A DNA stretch of 64,000 bases from Lysobacterales bacterium (GTDB lineage Bacteria; Pseudomonadota; Gammaproteobacteria; Xanthomonadales; Xanthomonadaceae), in contig JAFLDZ010000013.1 in the NCBI GenBank assembly GCA_017302135.1, positions 1-64,000 of the forward strand, in the 5' to 3' direction. The position numbers and the translations under genes were made by a program. Below are positions 11,101 to 18,351 of the stretch, in pieces. Every line of letters starts with the position of its first letter. Positions within the stretch are counted from its first letter, which is position 1. The notes beneath the pieces are model-generated. The model ran no database searches and was not told where the DNA came from. It saw only the letters and a list, made by a program, of their open reading frames with translations.

Positions 11101-11237
11101 AGCGTCTGACCTTCCGGGATATCGCCCTCGCCGTGAGGCGTCCAGTCGGCGGTATCGGAAGACCCGTTCGTGTCGTAAACGTAGACATGACGATCGTTGT
11201 CCTGATCGGTCTGCGCCCAATAGGGTTCGTCATGCAT
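5184..11237 (-). CDS. large RHS-repeat protein with acidic N-terminal tract and variable C-terminus
   Basis: A 2017-residue protein. Residues 1-66 are acidic and aromatic with no signal peptide. Residues 67-165 are an almost pure Gly/Asp/Glu tract. Residues 166-225 are predicted coiled coil. A DUF6531-like segment begins near 270 (PVLLYSGAFAHTAIDLQVP), followed by many RHS/YD repeats and an RHS core end (FTTPDPSGYTDGMHLYQYAGGDP) just before residue 1665. The last 350 residues are a variable domain: glycine-rich hydrophobic stretches, then a compact end with two adjacent histidines near 1936 (NIHHLHGRIRD), vaguely like an HNH-type nuclease but unproven. It is the last gene of the PLD operon; its start overlaps the HhH-PLD stop by eight bases. 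No immunity gene follows: the next gene is convergent. Confidence 0.9.
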   Translation of the reverse strand: MHDEPYWAQTDQDNDRHVYVYDTNGSSDTADWTPHGEGDIPEGQTLEEWAADWHDESAALDNWTTYGDGDGGGEGEGDEEGPPGPGEEGDEDPQETDPAEEPPEEDEEGGEDGEGDGDGEGDGDDDGDDDEGDEEGNGDDEGDGDGDDDEGDGEDSGDDDDGNDTSELEAALAALYDALAGVEDAMGQAEQDAADAEGRQDEQERLAEAAREEAERVKAVAAKVAGTGDDIQDLRSQVGDDLNDIADIDPMADPVPGDPVRDPPTQPATGAEPVLLYSGAFAHTAIDLQVPSLGMEVVIQRSYHSQAFVDGPLGPKWRLGFHDILKPLASGKVLRLCDDFAQTVYAPDGAGYVSAPGWPDLLERDGNGWRIRDGFGTVRRYNAAGRLLSLSDRYGNALQFGWIGGRLRTITDPGGRVYRLEYRADGRLTALVAPDNATTAYEYDSSGRLTRVVPPAPAPGTAAATVGYGYDDGADPRALHNLSMVFEEGGVTDPFTIAYGDSGLRFNRVVAQRYEGADILIDYLDGNGGTVERRTEITDRTGVVSRHDFDDAGRRLRVEVLSDGRSPGAPAAWVTTLDYDPSGLISRITHPGGDVVEYTYDSGNADPLARQNLLVAAHRPARGAADADSLFQRYRYGAFNQVTRITAEDGRVTDFTIDAAGNTTQMRAPAVPRPGGGQARPTVAYTYDARGQLATRTDPNGLVTRYQRYPNGPSRGLIERVEEDAGGGRVRVVRHVLDALGRTLEIHAAGAVATWTYDTRGRPLSFARNGVPMRRWEYSRHDRLVRTLDRRTEPDGTPSVPEWVETVFEHGNDGRVRASWIEAAGAVLQRIDYRYDGEGRLTRTQGPGQADQTWAFDERGIVHAWTEAPGTPDARSVRLEHDANGQLAASFDALGAQTRYERDDLGRVIATVNPLNEREEYELDAMGRTTAIRRRDANGRLASWVQLIRDALGRLTSRRVAALDAAGAAQSWLSESTAYDLESNPVRLTSATDAASVASYDRFGFVVRQVDALGNALDYTRDLAGLLGAVVREERMADGSTLSLRYDFTRDLEGNLIASQDSMGRRETFAYDGQGRPRLTTRADGVEMRTEYDALDRPTASVLRDPASGREWRESFVWNADGHLESMIDAMNRVTGFEYDRLGRVLRITDPNNVVRQRTAWDAADRMRHWEDARGVKVDQSYDALGRILLRKITAGADVLGARSESFEYDALGNAVRTQADALVTTATFDSRNLRVAETQHGLNVRRSFDSAGRLEELRHPDDARVRFDHDALSRVRRIRLALPAGAAWPGAAAAATVAEYGWSGRELRDVVRSAGTSAQWDHDALGRPLRLRVRRGNTVMADQIVVRDRSDRVIAVDEAMPASVQRLQYESRDLLRSIVPTAPLANRDAFVAAAKVGGLNAQSDLDARIAALNATGAAGWAFDHDDAGNLTRQQTPTATHSYGVDASNRVIDVDGAVIGNDPAGLLRSADGLEYGYDYAGRLCRIADAAGNALWEAQRDALGRIAAVAVAGARQHLIHDGNHVIETRDPAGGPAQRAWIWGAHPAELALYASAGANHPVLPDWHGNAGLLLRGNGQLLERYRYGPFGERSVQDAAGATLPASAVGNERGYLMQPHLPGSALVMAGARALHTRWGRFTTPDPSGYTDGMHLYQYAGGDPYSRADRTGFSATFVGAALGFAGGAGWAAGSMINAGIHEATDGAWGERWQGFGHYGSQVAQFTASGAMIGAAVDLAPVGGGVVSAGLMGAGISGLISAPGGDWGEWAGDSAVGGAVGVGFWGAGRLLTPVAAAVLGPAVAALATTGLGRAVTAGLTRAGNTSVASAVRGAFNTLRNGVGALAEQTPGNGLMSSIAGPAMRAHANRALAGQGMSTADLALMDQIHAQTMAQLQTAATTWGGFRDAYWAAARQTPAFAQLFPGATGTGAPALGNLGRLNIHHLHGRIRDLVFRQSNLTLVPNALDTPFLHSASYLTGTQQHLIRRGLRSLFPRQWTNGALGAAVDKLLPDGADGGVPGADC
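10743..11039 (-). repeat. Gly/Asp/Glu-coding low-complexity tract inside the RHS gene
   Basis: Bases encoding RHS residues 67-165 consist mostly of GAC, GAA/GAG and GGC/GGT codons, giving imperfect tandem hexamers on the DNA (runs of CCGTCG and CGTCGC on the plus strand). Such tracts are prone to slippage, so its length may vary between strains. The encoded peptide is strongly anionic and could bind calcium, as in RTX-like proteins, but no canonical GGxGxD nonapeptide array is seen. Confidence 0.75.
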
Positions 11238-12912
11238 CTGCCGCCTCCACCACATCGAAACGGATCTTCCGGCGCGAATAGGGTTCGGGTAACGGATCGA
11301 GCGCGCGCAAATGGCGCAAGGTCCGCGCCCGGGCGATGCGGCGGAACTCGCTGGGGCTGTCCACCGGCGTGAGCGTGAGCGCGAATGCGGTCGCCTCCGG
11401 AAAACCGAAGGCATGCATGAGTTTCAACAAACGCCACAGCCGCAGCAGCCGCGCCGGGTCGAGCGTCGTCGCTGCGGCGAGCGTTTCGACGGCTTGTGCA
11501 TTCGCCAGCGCGTCGAGCAGCGCACGACTGCCTGCGTAACCGGCATCCGCCAGACGCCGACGCTCGAACGGCCGCAGGTAAGCCACCAGCGAGAAATGCA
11601 GATCGCGGCGATCGGGGTCGGGGTCGTAGCGCCGCCACAGGTGCTCGAACCGCGCGCTTTGTTGCGCAGCGAGCGGCGCGCTTTCCAGGTACAGCGACGT
11701 CTCGTCCAGCAGATACATCGCCGAGGTGGTCCAGTTGTGCGAACCGATCAACATCTGGTCGCCGTCGATCAGCATCACCTTGCTGTGCGATGTCGTGCCC
11801 AGGTCATCGAGCCGGTAAGACAATCCGGACGCATCCAGCCGCGCCAGGGATTCGGCGTTGACCCGCGATGCGCCGTGGTAATCGTCTTCCAGGTCGGTAT
11901 CGATGATCAGCCGCACATCCGCGCCACGTGCGACAGCGGCGACCATCGCATCGATCAACCGGTCGCCCGGCGAGGCGGTGCCCGGCGAGGTCATGAAGAA
12001 CATCTGCACCAGGACCTGCGTCCGCGCGCGCTCGATCAGGCCGGTCGCCAGCGCCAGGTAGCCGCTGTTGCGCACCACGCCGACCGTCGCCGGTCGCTCG
12101 GGACGATCGTTCAGCGCATCGGTACGCAGCGCGGCAGCGGCGGCGAGTTGCAGCGCACCGATATCGGCACGACGGTCGTGCTCCCAGAAGCGATCGCGCA
12201 GCGACGTTTCCGCCAGTCGCTGAAGCTCACCGAGCGCGCGACCTGCGGCGGACGATGGCGGCGTGTCCGGCGCGGGTTCGGTTCCCGCGAACATCAGACC
12301 GCTCGCGTGCAATGCTTCGACCAGCGCCGGAAACCCCAGGTTGCCGTCGTGTTCGCTCAGCTGCGGATGCCGCAACGCCGTCACCGGCGGCGCGGCGACG
12401 ATTTCGAGGAACGGTGCGGCCTTGTCGCGATCGGCTTTGGACAGGCCGCGAATACCGCGCAGTTCTTCGATCGAAGCAAACGCACCCTCGGCCGTACGTC
12501 GCGCGACGATACGTGCGGCGGTGCTCGGCCCCAGCCCGGGCAGCGCGGCCAGCGCGCCAACGCCCGCACGATTCAGATCCAGCGCCGGACGCATGGTCGA
12601 ACCGGAAAAATCCCGAATCCGGCTGGCCACCGTCGCCGATGGCCAGACGATCGTCCGACGTTCCGGGTCGCGAACATCCGCAGCCCAGCGCCGCGCCATC
12701 GCATCGGCGACGGCGGTGAACGTCGCCCAGCGCGCCGGCAGATGATCCAGTTGCGCCGCCGCGCTCGAACTCCCGGGCAGCGCCCCGAGGTTCGCGTCCG
12801 TCACCTGGGTGAAGATCCGGCAATAGTCGTTGTCGAAGCGCGCGTCGTACAGCTGCGGCCCCAGCCACGCCGAGATGCGTTCGATCACCAGCGCACGTTC
12901 CAGGTTGTTCAT
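11230..12912 (-). CDS. helix-hairpin-helix plus phospholipase D-fold protein
   Basis: A 560-residue protein in three parts. Residues 1-105 match nothing I recognise. Residues 111-165 form a DNA-binding helix-hairpin-helix unit (LDLNRAGVGALAALPGLGP... then IEELRGIRGLSKAD), as in ComEA-like proteins. Residues 280-400 are a PLD domain with one HKD motif: H376, K378, D383, G390, S391, N393. A helical C-terminal region follows. With a single HKD it would have to dimerise, or pair with its neighbour, to be active, as Nuc-type PLD nucleases do. The start overlaps the stop of the upstream PLD gene (ATGA at 12909-12912). HhH plus PLD suggests DNA cleavage more than lipid hydrolysis; that is inference. 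Confidence 0.87.
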   Translation of the reverse strand: MNNLERALVIERISAWLGPQLYDARFDNDYCRIFTQVTDANLGALPGSSSAAAQLDHLPARWATFTAVADAMARRWAADVRDPERRTIVWPSATVASRIRDFSGSTMRPALDLNRAGVGALAALPGLGPSTAARIVARRTAEGAFASIEELRGIRGLSKADRDKAAPFLEIVAAPPVTALRHPQLSEHDGNLGFPALVEALHASGLMFAGTEPAPDTPPSSAAGRALGELQRLAETSLRDRFWEHDRRADIGALQLAAAAALRTDALNDRPERPATVGVVRNSGYLALATGLIERARTQVLVQMFFMTSPGTASPGDRLIDAMVAAVARGADVRLIIDTDLEDDYHGASRVNAESLARLDASGLSYRLDDLGTTSHSKVMLIDGDQMLIGSHNWTTSAMYLLDETSLYLESAPLAAQQSARFEHLWRRYDPDPDRRDLHFSLVAYLRPFERRRLADAGYAGSRALLDALANAQAVETLAAATTLDPARLLRLWRLLKLMHAFGFPEATAFALTLTPVDSPSEFRRIARARTLRHLRALDPLPEPYSRRKIRFDVVEAADA

Positions 12913-13502
12913 GCGGGCGCTCCGGGATCTGCGGGCCGCGCCACAGGCGCCGCGGACGGCGGCTCCGGCAAGGGCGCTTGCGCCGTGGCCCAGAGTCCCT
13001 CGAAGGTCGAGCGCAGTCTGGCCGCAACATCGATGGAGCGCAGCGCGACCGACTGTTCGTGATTCGCACCGAACGCACCAACGGTCCAGTTGTGACTGCC
13101 CAGCGCTACCCAGAGATCGTCGATCAGCACGAACTTGGAGTGCATGTCCTTGCGCGCGGAGCCTTCGCGCGGCCCATACAGACGCAGGCCGACGCCGCGC
13201 GGCGCCAGCCAGCGCGCGAACACGCGGTTGGGCTCGAGCGCAGCACGATCGCTGACGAAATGACTGAGCACCATGCGCACATCCAGTCTGCGGTCGGCGG
13301 CATGCGCCAATGCCGTGGCGACCGCCCTGACCTCCCGATGCGGATCCGCATCCGGGCGCAGATCGGCGATGAACTGTACGACCAACACGCGTTTACGCGC
13401 ACCGCGCAGGCGGTGCAGCAGCCACAGCAGGTAGTCGCGATCGTGCAGGACGACCGCATCCTCAGCGGCAAATACGGGAAGGTCCAGAGGTTCCATGGTC
13501 AT
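12909..13502 (-). CDS. small single-HKD phospholipase D-fold protein
   Basis: A 197-residue protein close in size to Nuc-type PLD-superfamily nucleases. It has one HKD motif: H121, K123, D128, G135, S136, N138 (HSKFVLID... GSHNW). Nuc-like enzymes act as homodimers on DNA; other superfamily members cut phospholipids. No signal peptide or membrane segment is visible. The ATG at 13502 overlaps the stop of the preceding gene (ATGA), which decides this start; a TTG nine codons upstream is the alternative. The C-terminus is Pro/Ala-rich. It lies between a small helical protein and the HhH-PLD gene, whose HKD motif is very similar. Confidence 0.87.
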   Translation of the reverse strand: MTMEPLDLPVFAAEDAVVLHDRDYLLWLLHRLRGARKRVLVVQFIADLRPDADPHREVRAVATALAHAADRRLDVRMVLSHFVSDRAALEPNRVFARWLAPRGVGLRLYGPREGSARKDMHSKFVLIDDLWVALGSHNWTVGAFGANHEQSVALRSIDVAARLRSTFEGLWATAQAPLPEPPSAAPVARPADPGAPA

Positions 13503-13879
13503 GGGTGCACGCGACGGTCTTTTCGCCAAGCGCCGCGCGCCGCACTCAAACGGTGTCGCGCTTCGGCAAGACCGCGTCGCGCCGCGATCAACTTCACCGC
13601 AACCGCGCCCAGCGCTTCGTGCAGCATCTCGCCGCGCGACGACGGCGTCTTCGGTTGCGCCCGGGCGCGCACATCGGCGTCGCCGACCTCCGCGATTCCC
13701 AGGCCAGGACCGAGGATCGCGACCGCAGCCGCCAAGGCGAAACGATGTGCTTCGAGCGCGGCCGCCAATTCGATTTCGGCGGTTTCGATACCGCGATGCG
13801 CGCGATCGATCTCGGCAAGCAAGGCCTCCTTGCGCACCGCTTCGCTGATGGGAACGGGCACGGACGGGTCAGGTGCCAT
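13499..13879 (-). CDS. small helical protein of unknown function in the PLD-RHS operon
   Basis: A 126-residue protein starting MAPDPSVPVPI, with a Shine-Dalgarno-like GGTGGAG eight bases upstream; a GTG three codons earlier is possible. It is almost entirely Ala/Glu/Arg-rich and predicted helical, with a short hydrophobic stretch near residue 55 (VAILGPGLGIAEVG). I recognise no family. It begins 32 bases after the coiled-coil gene stops, and its stop overlaps the small PLD gene start, so it is coupled to the PLD protein. It may be a scaffold, chaperone or adaptor for the operon. Confidence 0.7.
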   Translation of the reverse strand: MAPDPSVPVPISEAVRKEALLAEIDRAHRGIETAEIELAAALEAHRFALAAAVAILGPGLGIAEVGDADVRARAQPKTPSSRGEMLHEALGAVAVKLIAARRGLAEARHRLSAARGAWRKDRRVHP

Positions 13880-13911
13880 CACGCGCACTCCACCGCACCG
13901 CCGACGAAGAC

Positions 13912-14445
13912 TCAGTCATCGTCGCCCCCTTCTTCGGCTGCCGCCAACTGCTCTTCCAGTTCGGCGATCTGCTCCTGGATCGCGTCGGCCTGTTCGCCCA
14001 GATTCGAAATCTGCGCTTCGAGCGCGTCGATCTGGTCCTGGATTTCGGCGGCCGCGTCGTCGGCCTGTTCGGCCGCCTCTTCGGCCCGCGCCGCGAGCAT
14101 GTGCAGGTATTCCTCGATCCGCGAGATCTGCGCCTGCTTCTCGTCGCTCAGCAAACGGCTGCGATCCCAGGTGAACAGTACGCCCGCCTCGGCGACCGCT
14201 TCGCTGAACTCGTCAAGCCGGTCGTTCTGTTCATCGATCGCGTCGGCGACCGTATCCACAAACGCGTCCAGGCCCTCGATCACACGGATGTAGTCACCCA
14301 TCACGTCCGGATACGTGCCGCGTGCGGCATCCAGCACGGCCCGCACCTGACCCGGCGAGGCCCGGCCTTCGGCCAATGCGGCCAAGGGTTCGCGCACGCC
14401 GAGCAGTTCGGTCCAGTCGTCGAAGTCGAGATCGGTCTCGGCCAC
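13912..14445 (-). CDS. acidic coiled-coil protein, first gene of the PLD-RHS operon
   Basis: With the GTG start at 14445 (AGGA six bases upstream) it is 177 residues. The frame stays open to an ATG at 14559, which would add 38 residues including a CAVCG motif, so the start is uncertain. The C-terminal half is a strong acidic coiled coil with heptads rich in Ala, Glu, Gln and Asp (AAEIQDQIDALEAQISNL), ending in EEGGDDD. No signal peptide or enzyme motif. It diverges from xthA and heads the five-gene minus-strand operon. The acidic coiled coil is echoed by residues 67-225 of the RHS protein, which hints that the two interact. Confidence 0.7.
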   Translation of the reverse strand: MAETDLDFDDWTELLGVREPLAALAEGRASPGQVRAVLDAARGTYPDVMGDYIRVIEGLDAFVDTVADAIDEQNDRLDEFSEAVAEAGVLFTWDRSRLLSDEKQAQISRIEEYLHMLAARAEEAAEQADDAAAEIQDQIDALEAQISNLGEQADAIQEQIAELEEQLAAAEEGGDDD

Positions 14446-14662
14446 ATCGAATCCTGTGCGGGCGACAAGGACGGACGCTGCACCGCATACGGCACAAACG
14501 CGAAAACCCGGAGTGGGTTCCTGTCGAGGAAAACGCCGTGCGTCACCCGATCCGGCCATCGTGCGATCGCGTGGCCCGCCACCGTCTGCGCGCTGCTAGG
14601 ATGATCAACGTGCGACGCGCCCTTCGACGACACTCCTTCGGCCCATTCCTTCAAACCGCCCC

Positions 14663-15442
14663 ATGTCTCTCAAAATCGCCAGCTGGAACGTCAATTCGCT
14701 CAACGTGCGCCTGCCGCATCTGGAACAGTGGCTGCAGGATGCGCGGCCGGATGTGGTCGGGCTGCAGGAGACCAAGCTCGAAGACAATCGTTTTCCCGAT
14801 GCGGTGCTCGCAGGGCTGGGCTACCGCAGCGTGTTCGCCGGGCAGAAGACCTACAACGGCGTGGCGCTGCTCGCGCGCGGGCATGCGCTGGAGGACGTGA
14901 CCATCGGCATTCCGGATTTCGACGATGCCCAGCGGCGCGCGATCGCCGCCACCGTCGACGGCGTGCGCATCGTCAATCTGTACGTGGTCAACGGCCAGGA
15001 CATCGGCACCGAGAAATACGACTACAAACTGCGCTGGCTCGACGCCGTGCACGGCTGGCTCGCGGATGAAATGCGCCGGCACCCGCAACTGGTGGTGATG
15101 GGCGATTTCAACATCGCGCCGGACGATCGCGACGTGCACGATCCGACGGTGTGGAACGACGACAGCATCCTCACCTCGACCGCAGAACGCGCGGCGCTGA
15201 AACGGCTGCTCGACCTGGGGCTGCACGACGCCTACCGGCTGCATCACAGCGAAGGCGGCTTCTTCAGCTGGTGGGATTACCGTCAGGCGGGCTTTCGCCG
15301 CAACCTGGGTTTACGCATCGATCTGACGTTGATTTCGGATGCGCTGCGCGAGAAGGCGAATGCCGCGGATATCGACCGCACGCCGCGGACGTGGGAGCGA
15401 CCCAGCGATCATGCGCCGGTGTGGGTGCAACTGGGCGGCTGA
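14663..15442 (+). CDS. xthA: exodeoxyribonuclease III
   Basis: A 259-residue enzyme of the ExoIII/APE1 endonuclease-exonuclease-phosphatase family. It cuts DNA 5' to abasic sites and degrades 3' ends in base excision repair. Visible motifs are SWNVNSLNVR (9-16 region), LQETKL (catalytic Glu near 37), GDFNIAP (Asp/Asn near 151) and the C-terminal SDHAPVW (catalytic Asp-His near 250). Length is normal for bacterial XthA. It stands alone on the plus strand between two minus-strand genes, so it is a housekeeping repair gene and not part of the PLD-RHS operon. Confidence 0.95.
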   Translation: MSLKIASWNVNSLNVRLPHLEQWLQDARPDVVGLQETKLEDNRFPDAVLAGLGYRSVFAGQKTYNGVALLARGHALEDVTIGIPDFDDAQRRAIAATVDGVRIVNLYVVNGQDIGTEKYDYKLRWLDAVHGWLADEMRRHPQLVVMGDFNIAPDDRDVHDPTVWNDDSILTSTAERAALKRLLDLGLHDAYRLHHSEGGFFSWWDYRQAGFRRNLGLRIDLTLISDALREKANAADIDRTPRTWERPSDHAPVWVQLGG

Positions 15443-15479
15443 GCAAGTCCAGGCCGCCAAACCATGTCTTCGCCGCGCC

Positions 15480-15881
15480 TCATCCCGGCAGCATCCTGAA
15501 AATGCCGAGCGGATCGTGCGTGCGCGCGATCGAATACATGAACAGATACGTCGCGACAGCAGCGGTGAAATAGCCCGCTTTCGCGCTGCGGGCCCTGGCG
15601 CGTTTCAGCGCGAAGCTGCCCAGCACGATGTAGACGATCAGCAGCACCAGCTTGACCGTGAGCCAGCCGTTCGCGAACACGCCGCCGGGCAGGATGGTCA
15701 ACAACATCAGCGCGGCGGTGAGCAGAACGGTATCGATGCTGTAGCTGGCGATGCGGAGAGGCAGCAACATCGGCCAACGGGCACCTGCAAGTACGCCGCT
15801 GCCGCGCAGCAGGAACAACGCACCGCTCAGCACGACGCAGGCGATATGGACGAAACGGATCTGCGGGTAGAACTCGATCAT
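15480..15881 (-). CDS. SirB-like membrane protein
   Basis: A 133-residue protein with four hydrophobic segments (about 8-27, 38-62, 72-92 and 103-118) and the pattern of the SirB2 family, including the N-terminal HIACVVLSGALFLLRG. The family's function is poorly defined. It ends convergently with xthA and starts 94 bases after the norZ stop, with a strong hairpin repeat in the gap, so co-transcription with norZ is doubtful. Confidence 0.82.
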   Translation of the reverse strand: MIEFYPQIRFVHIACVVLSGALFLLRGSGVLAGARWPMLLPLRIASYSIDTVLLTAALMLLTILPGGVFANGWLTVKLVLLIVYIVLGSFALKRARARSAKAGYFTAAVATYLFMYSIARTHDPLGIFRMLPG

Positions 15882-15934
15882 GGCCGCCCCTCGTCCGGCG
15901 CTGTGCGCGACCCCGGATCGGATCCGGGGCAGGC

Positions 15935-15960
15935 CCTTCTCCCCGCGTGCGGGGAGAAGG
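15935..15960. repeat. palindromic repeat (CCTTCTCCCCGC hairpin), copy 2
   Basis: Perfect 12-base arms, CCTTCTCCCCGC at 15935-15946 and GCGGGGAGAAGG at 15949-15960, with a 2-base GT loop. A second palindrome, CCCCGGATCGGATCCGGGG, lies just before it (15911-15929). The pair sits between the norZ stop and the SirB-like start and could end or attenuate the norZ transcript. Same family as 142-166. Confidence 0.8.
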
Positions 15961-15975
15961 ACGATAGCGCGTAAT

Positions 15976-18249
15976 TCACGTAATTTCCGCTTCGCCGGCC
16001 GGCAGTGCGGCCTTGCGCTTCGGCGCCACCCACAGCCGGAACACGAACCAGCTCACCAGCACAGCGCCGATACTGAAGATGGTGTCGCCGGGCACGCGCA
16101 TCCACACCAGCAGATCGAAGATCGGCTTGCCCATGAATTCGGCGGAACGCGCGTACCAGTAGCCGTGCTCCAGCGCAGCGCGCAATTGCAGCAGGCCCAT
16201 CGGCAGCAGCGTGAGCACGGCCATCAGGGTCAGGCCGATGTTGAGCGTCCAGAACGACCCCGACAGCAGCTTTTCGTTCCAGACCGCGTCGGGCTTGAGT
16301 CCACGCACGCAGAACAGCAGCAGACCGATGCCGAGCATGCCGTACACACCGAACAGCGCGGTGTGGCCATGCAGCGGCGTGAGGTTCAGGCCCTGCATGT
16401 AGTAAAGCGCCAGCGGTGTGTTGATGAGAAAACCGAACAGACCGGCGCCGACCAGATTCCAGAAACTCACCGACAGGAAAAACAGGATCGGCCAGCGATA
16501 GCGCTGCATCCACGGCGTGGCGCGCCCGTGCTTCCAGGTGTCGTAGGCTTCAAGACCGATCAGCGCCAGCGGCACGACTTCCAGCGCCGAGAAACTCGCG
16601 CCGAGCGCGATCACAGCAGTCGTGGTGCCGGTGAAGTAGAGATGATGGAAGGTGCCGAGGATGCCGCCGGCCATGAAGATGATGGTCGCGAACAGCACAT
16701 TGATGGTCGCGGTCTTGCCGCGGATCAATCCGAGTTTGACGAAGATGAAACTGATCACCGCAGCGGCGAACACTTCGAAGAAGCCTTCGACCCACAGATG
16801 CACCACCCACCAGCGCCAGTATTCGACCATCGAAATATGCGTGTGTTCGTTCCACATCAGGCCGGCGCCGAACAGCAGGCCGATGGCGACCGTGGACAGG
16901 AACAGCAGCCCGATGATCGACGACATTTCGTCCTTGCGCCGCAGCGCCGGCCACAGCGCGCGGCCGACGAGGAACAGCCACAGCAGCAGGCCGATGAACA
17001 GGAACCACTGCCAGAAGCGGCCGATATCGGTGTATTCCCAGCCCTGATGACCGAACCAGAAATTATGCTCGAGGCCGAGCTTCTGCATCACCGCGAACCA
17101 CTGCCCGGTGAATGCGCCGACGACGATGATCAACAAGCAGGTAAACAGCACGTTCACGCCGAGCCGCTGGAATTTCGGCTCGCGCCCCGACACCGCAGGC
17201 CCGATATACAGACCGGTGGCGAGCCACGCGACCGCGATCCACAGCACCGCCAGCTGCGTATGCCAGCTGCGGGTGAGCGAATACGGCAGAAAGTCGGAAA
17301 TCGCAACGCCGTAGGCCTGTTGGCCTTCGACCTGATAATGCGCGGTGGTCGCGCCCAGCAGAATCTGCACCAGGAACAGCGCCAGCACCAGCCAGAAATA
17401 TTTCGCGGTGGCCTGCATCGACGGCGTGGGCACCAGCGCGCGCAGCGGATCGACCGCAGGCGGCGTCGCCGGCGCTTCCTTGCCGTGCCACACCGCGTAA
17501 TGCCAGCCGAGCAGGCCGATACCGGCGATCATGAAAAGCACGCTGAAGACGGTCCACAGGAAACTCGACGATGTGGGCGTATTGCCCACCAGCGGTTCGT
17601 ACGGCCAGTTCTGGGTGTAGCTGACAACGTCGTCGGGCCGGTGGGTCACCGTGGCCCAGCTCGCCCACCAGAAGAACGCGCCGATCGCGCGGCGATGCGA
17701 TTCATCGGGAACGGTGTTCTCGCGCATCGCATAGGTTTCGCGCAGCGCATGGGTGGCGGGATCGTCGGAAAACAGACTGCGGTAATGCGCGGAGACCTGC
17801 GCGATCGCCTGCGCGCGCTCGTCCGAAACCACGATCCTGCGGGTGTTGGCGTCGTAGGTGTTGCTGCGGATCAGAGGCTTGAGTTCGGCCTGCAGTTTGG
17901 CGCGGTCGCCTTCGCCGAGCGCGTCGTAAGGCTTGGCGTACGCGCTCTGCGCGCGCAGATCAAGCCATGCGACCGCCTCGCGATGCAGCCCGTCCGCCGT
18001 CCAGTCGGGCGCGACCAGCGCGCCGTGGCCCCAGATCGAGCCCAACTGCTGGCCGCCGATGCTCTGCCAGACCTGACGGCCGCGTTCGATCTCGGCGCGG
18101 GTGTAGATGGTGGTGCCGTCTGCGGTGACGACGGCCTCGGGCATCGGCGGCGCCTGCCGATGGATTTCTCCGCCCATCCAGAGCAGGGTGCCGAAACCGA
18201 CGATGAGCAGGGCGGCGAGGCCCAGCCAAAGTCTGCGGGTGGTGGACAT
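15976..18249 (-). CDS. norZ: quinol-dependent nitric oxide reductase (qNOR)
   Basis: A 757-residue single-subunit nitric oxide reductase that reduces 2 NO to N2O with electrons from quinol. An N-terminal membrane helix (8-27) is followed by a periplasmic cytochrome-c-like region that lacks a CxxCH heme motif, as expected for qNOR and not cNOR. The 12-helix heme-copper-oxidase-like core carries the heme and FeB ligands: H330 (SWHTQ), H469/H471 region (EHTH), H535 and H536 (FHHLYF) and H627/H629 (LHGHT), plus conserved glutamates (WVEGFFEVFA). There are no accessory nor genes or denitrification enzymes nearby, so the likely role is NO detoxification. An FNR-type box lies 57-70 bases upstream. 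Confidence 0.95.
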   Translation of the reverse strand: MSTTRRLWLGLAALLIVGFGTLLWMGGEIHRQAPPMPEAVVTADGTTIYTRAEIERGRQVWQSIGGQQLGSIWGHGALVAPDWTADGLHREAVAWLDLRAQSAYAKPYDALGEGDRAKLQAELKPLIRSNTYDANTRRIVVSDERAQAIAQVSAHYRSLFSDDPATHALRETYAMRENTVPDESHRRAIGAFFWWASWATVTHRPDDVVSYTQNWPYEPLVGNTPTSSSFLWTVFSVLFMIAGIGLLGWHYAVWHGKEAPATPPAVDPLRALVPTPSMQATAKYFWLVLALFLVQILLGATTAHYQVEGQQAYGVAISDFLPYSLTRSWHTQLAVLWIAVAWLATGLYIGPAVSGREPKFQRLGVNVLFTCLLIIVVGAFTGQWFAVMQKLGLEHNFWFGHQGWEYTDIGRFWQWFLFIGLLLWLFLVGRALWPALRRKDEMSSIIGLLFLSTVAIGLLFGAGLMWNEHTHISMVEYWRWWVVHLWVEGFFEVFAAAVISFIFVKLGLIRGKTATINVLFATIIFMAGGILGTFHHLYFTGTTTAVIALGASFSALEVVPLALIGLEAYDTWKHGRATPWMQRYRWPILFFLSVSFWNLVGAGLFGFLINTPLALYYMQGLNLTPLHGHTALFGVYGMLGIGLLLFCVRGLKPDAVWNEKLLSGSFWTLNIGLTLMAVLTLLPMGLLQLRAALEHGYWYARSAEFMGKPIFDLLVWMRVPGDTIFSIGAVLVSWFVFRLWVAPKRKAALPAGEAEIT

Positions 18250-18305
18250 GGGAAGACTCCTCCGGAAAGTGGAGGAGATGGTCGATGCGGGGCGCGCTGC
18301 GGTCG

Positions 18306-18319
18306 ATGACGCAGGTCAA
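18306..18319 (-). promoter_or_regulatory. FNR/DNR-type operator upstream of norZ
   Basis: On the minus strand the site reads TTGAC-CTGC-GTCAT against the FNR/ANR/DNR consensus TTGAT-N4-ATCAA: one good half-site and a four-of-five dyad. It lies 57-70 bases before the norZ start, suitable for class II activation, and directly downstream of the fnr gene. Binding itself is inference. Confidence 0.55.
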
Positions 18320-18351
18320 GCGACCCACAGATGAGGAGTCGCGTGCGCCGG

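Noticed and set aside
14663..15442. xthA as a sixth member of the PLD-RHS operon
   Set aside because: It is on the opposite strand and is an ordinary housekeeping repair gene.
15880..18309. Long plus-strand open frame opposite norZ
   Set aside because: Gln/His/Arg-rich shadow of the membrane protein; no family, no ribosome site.
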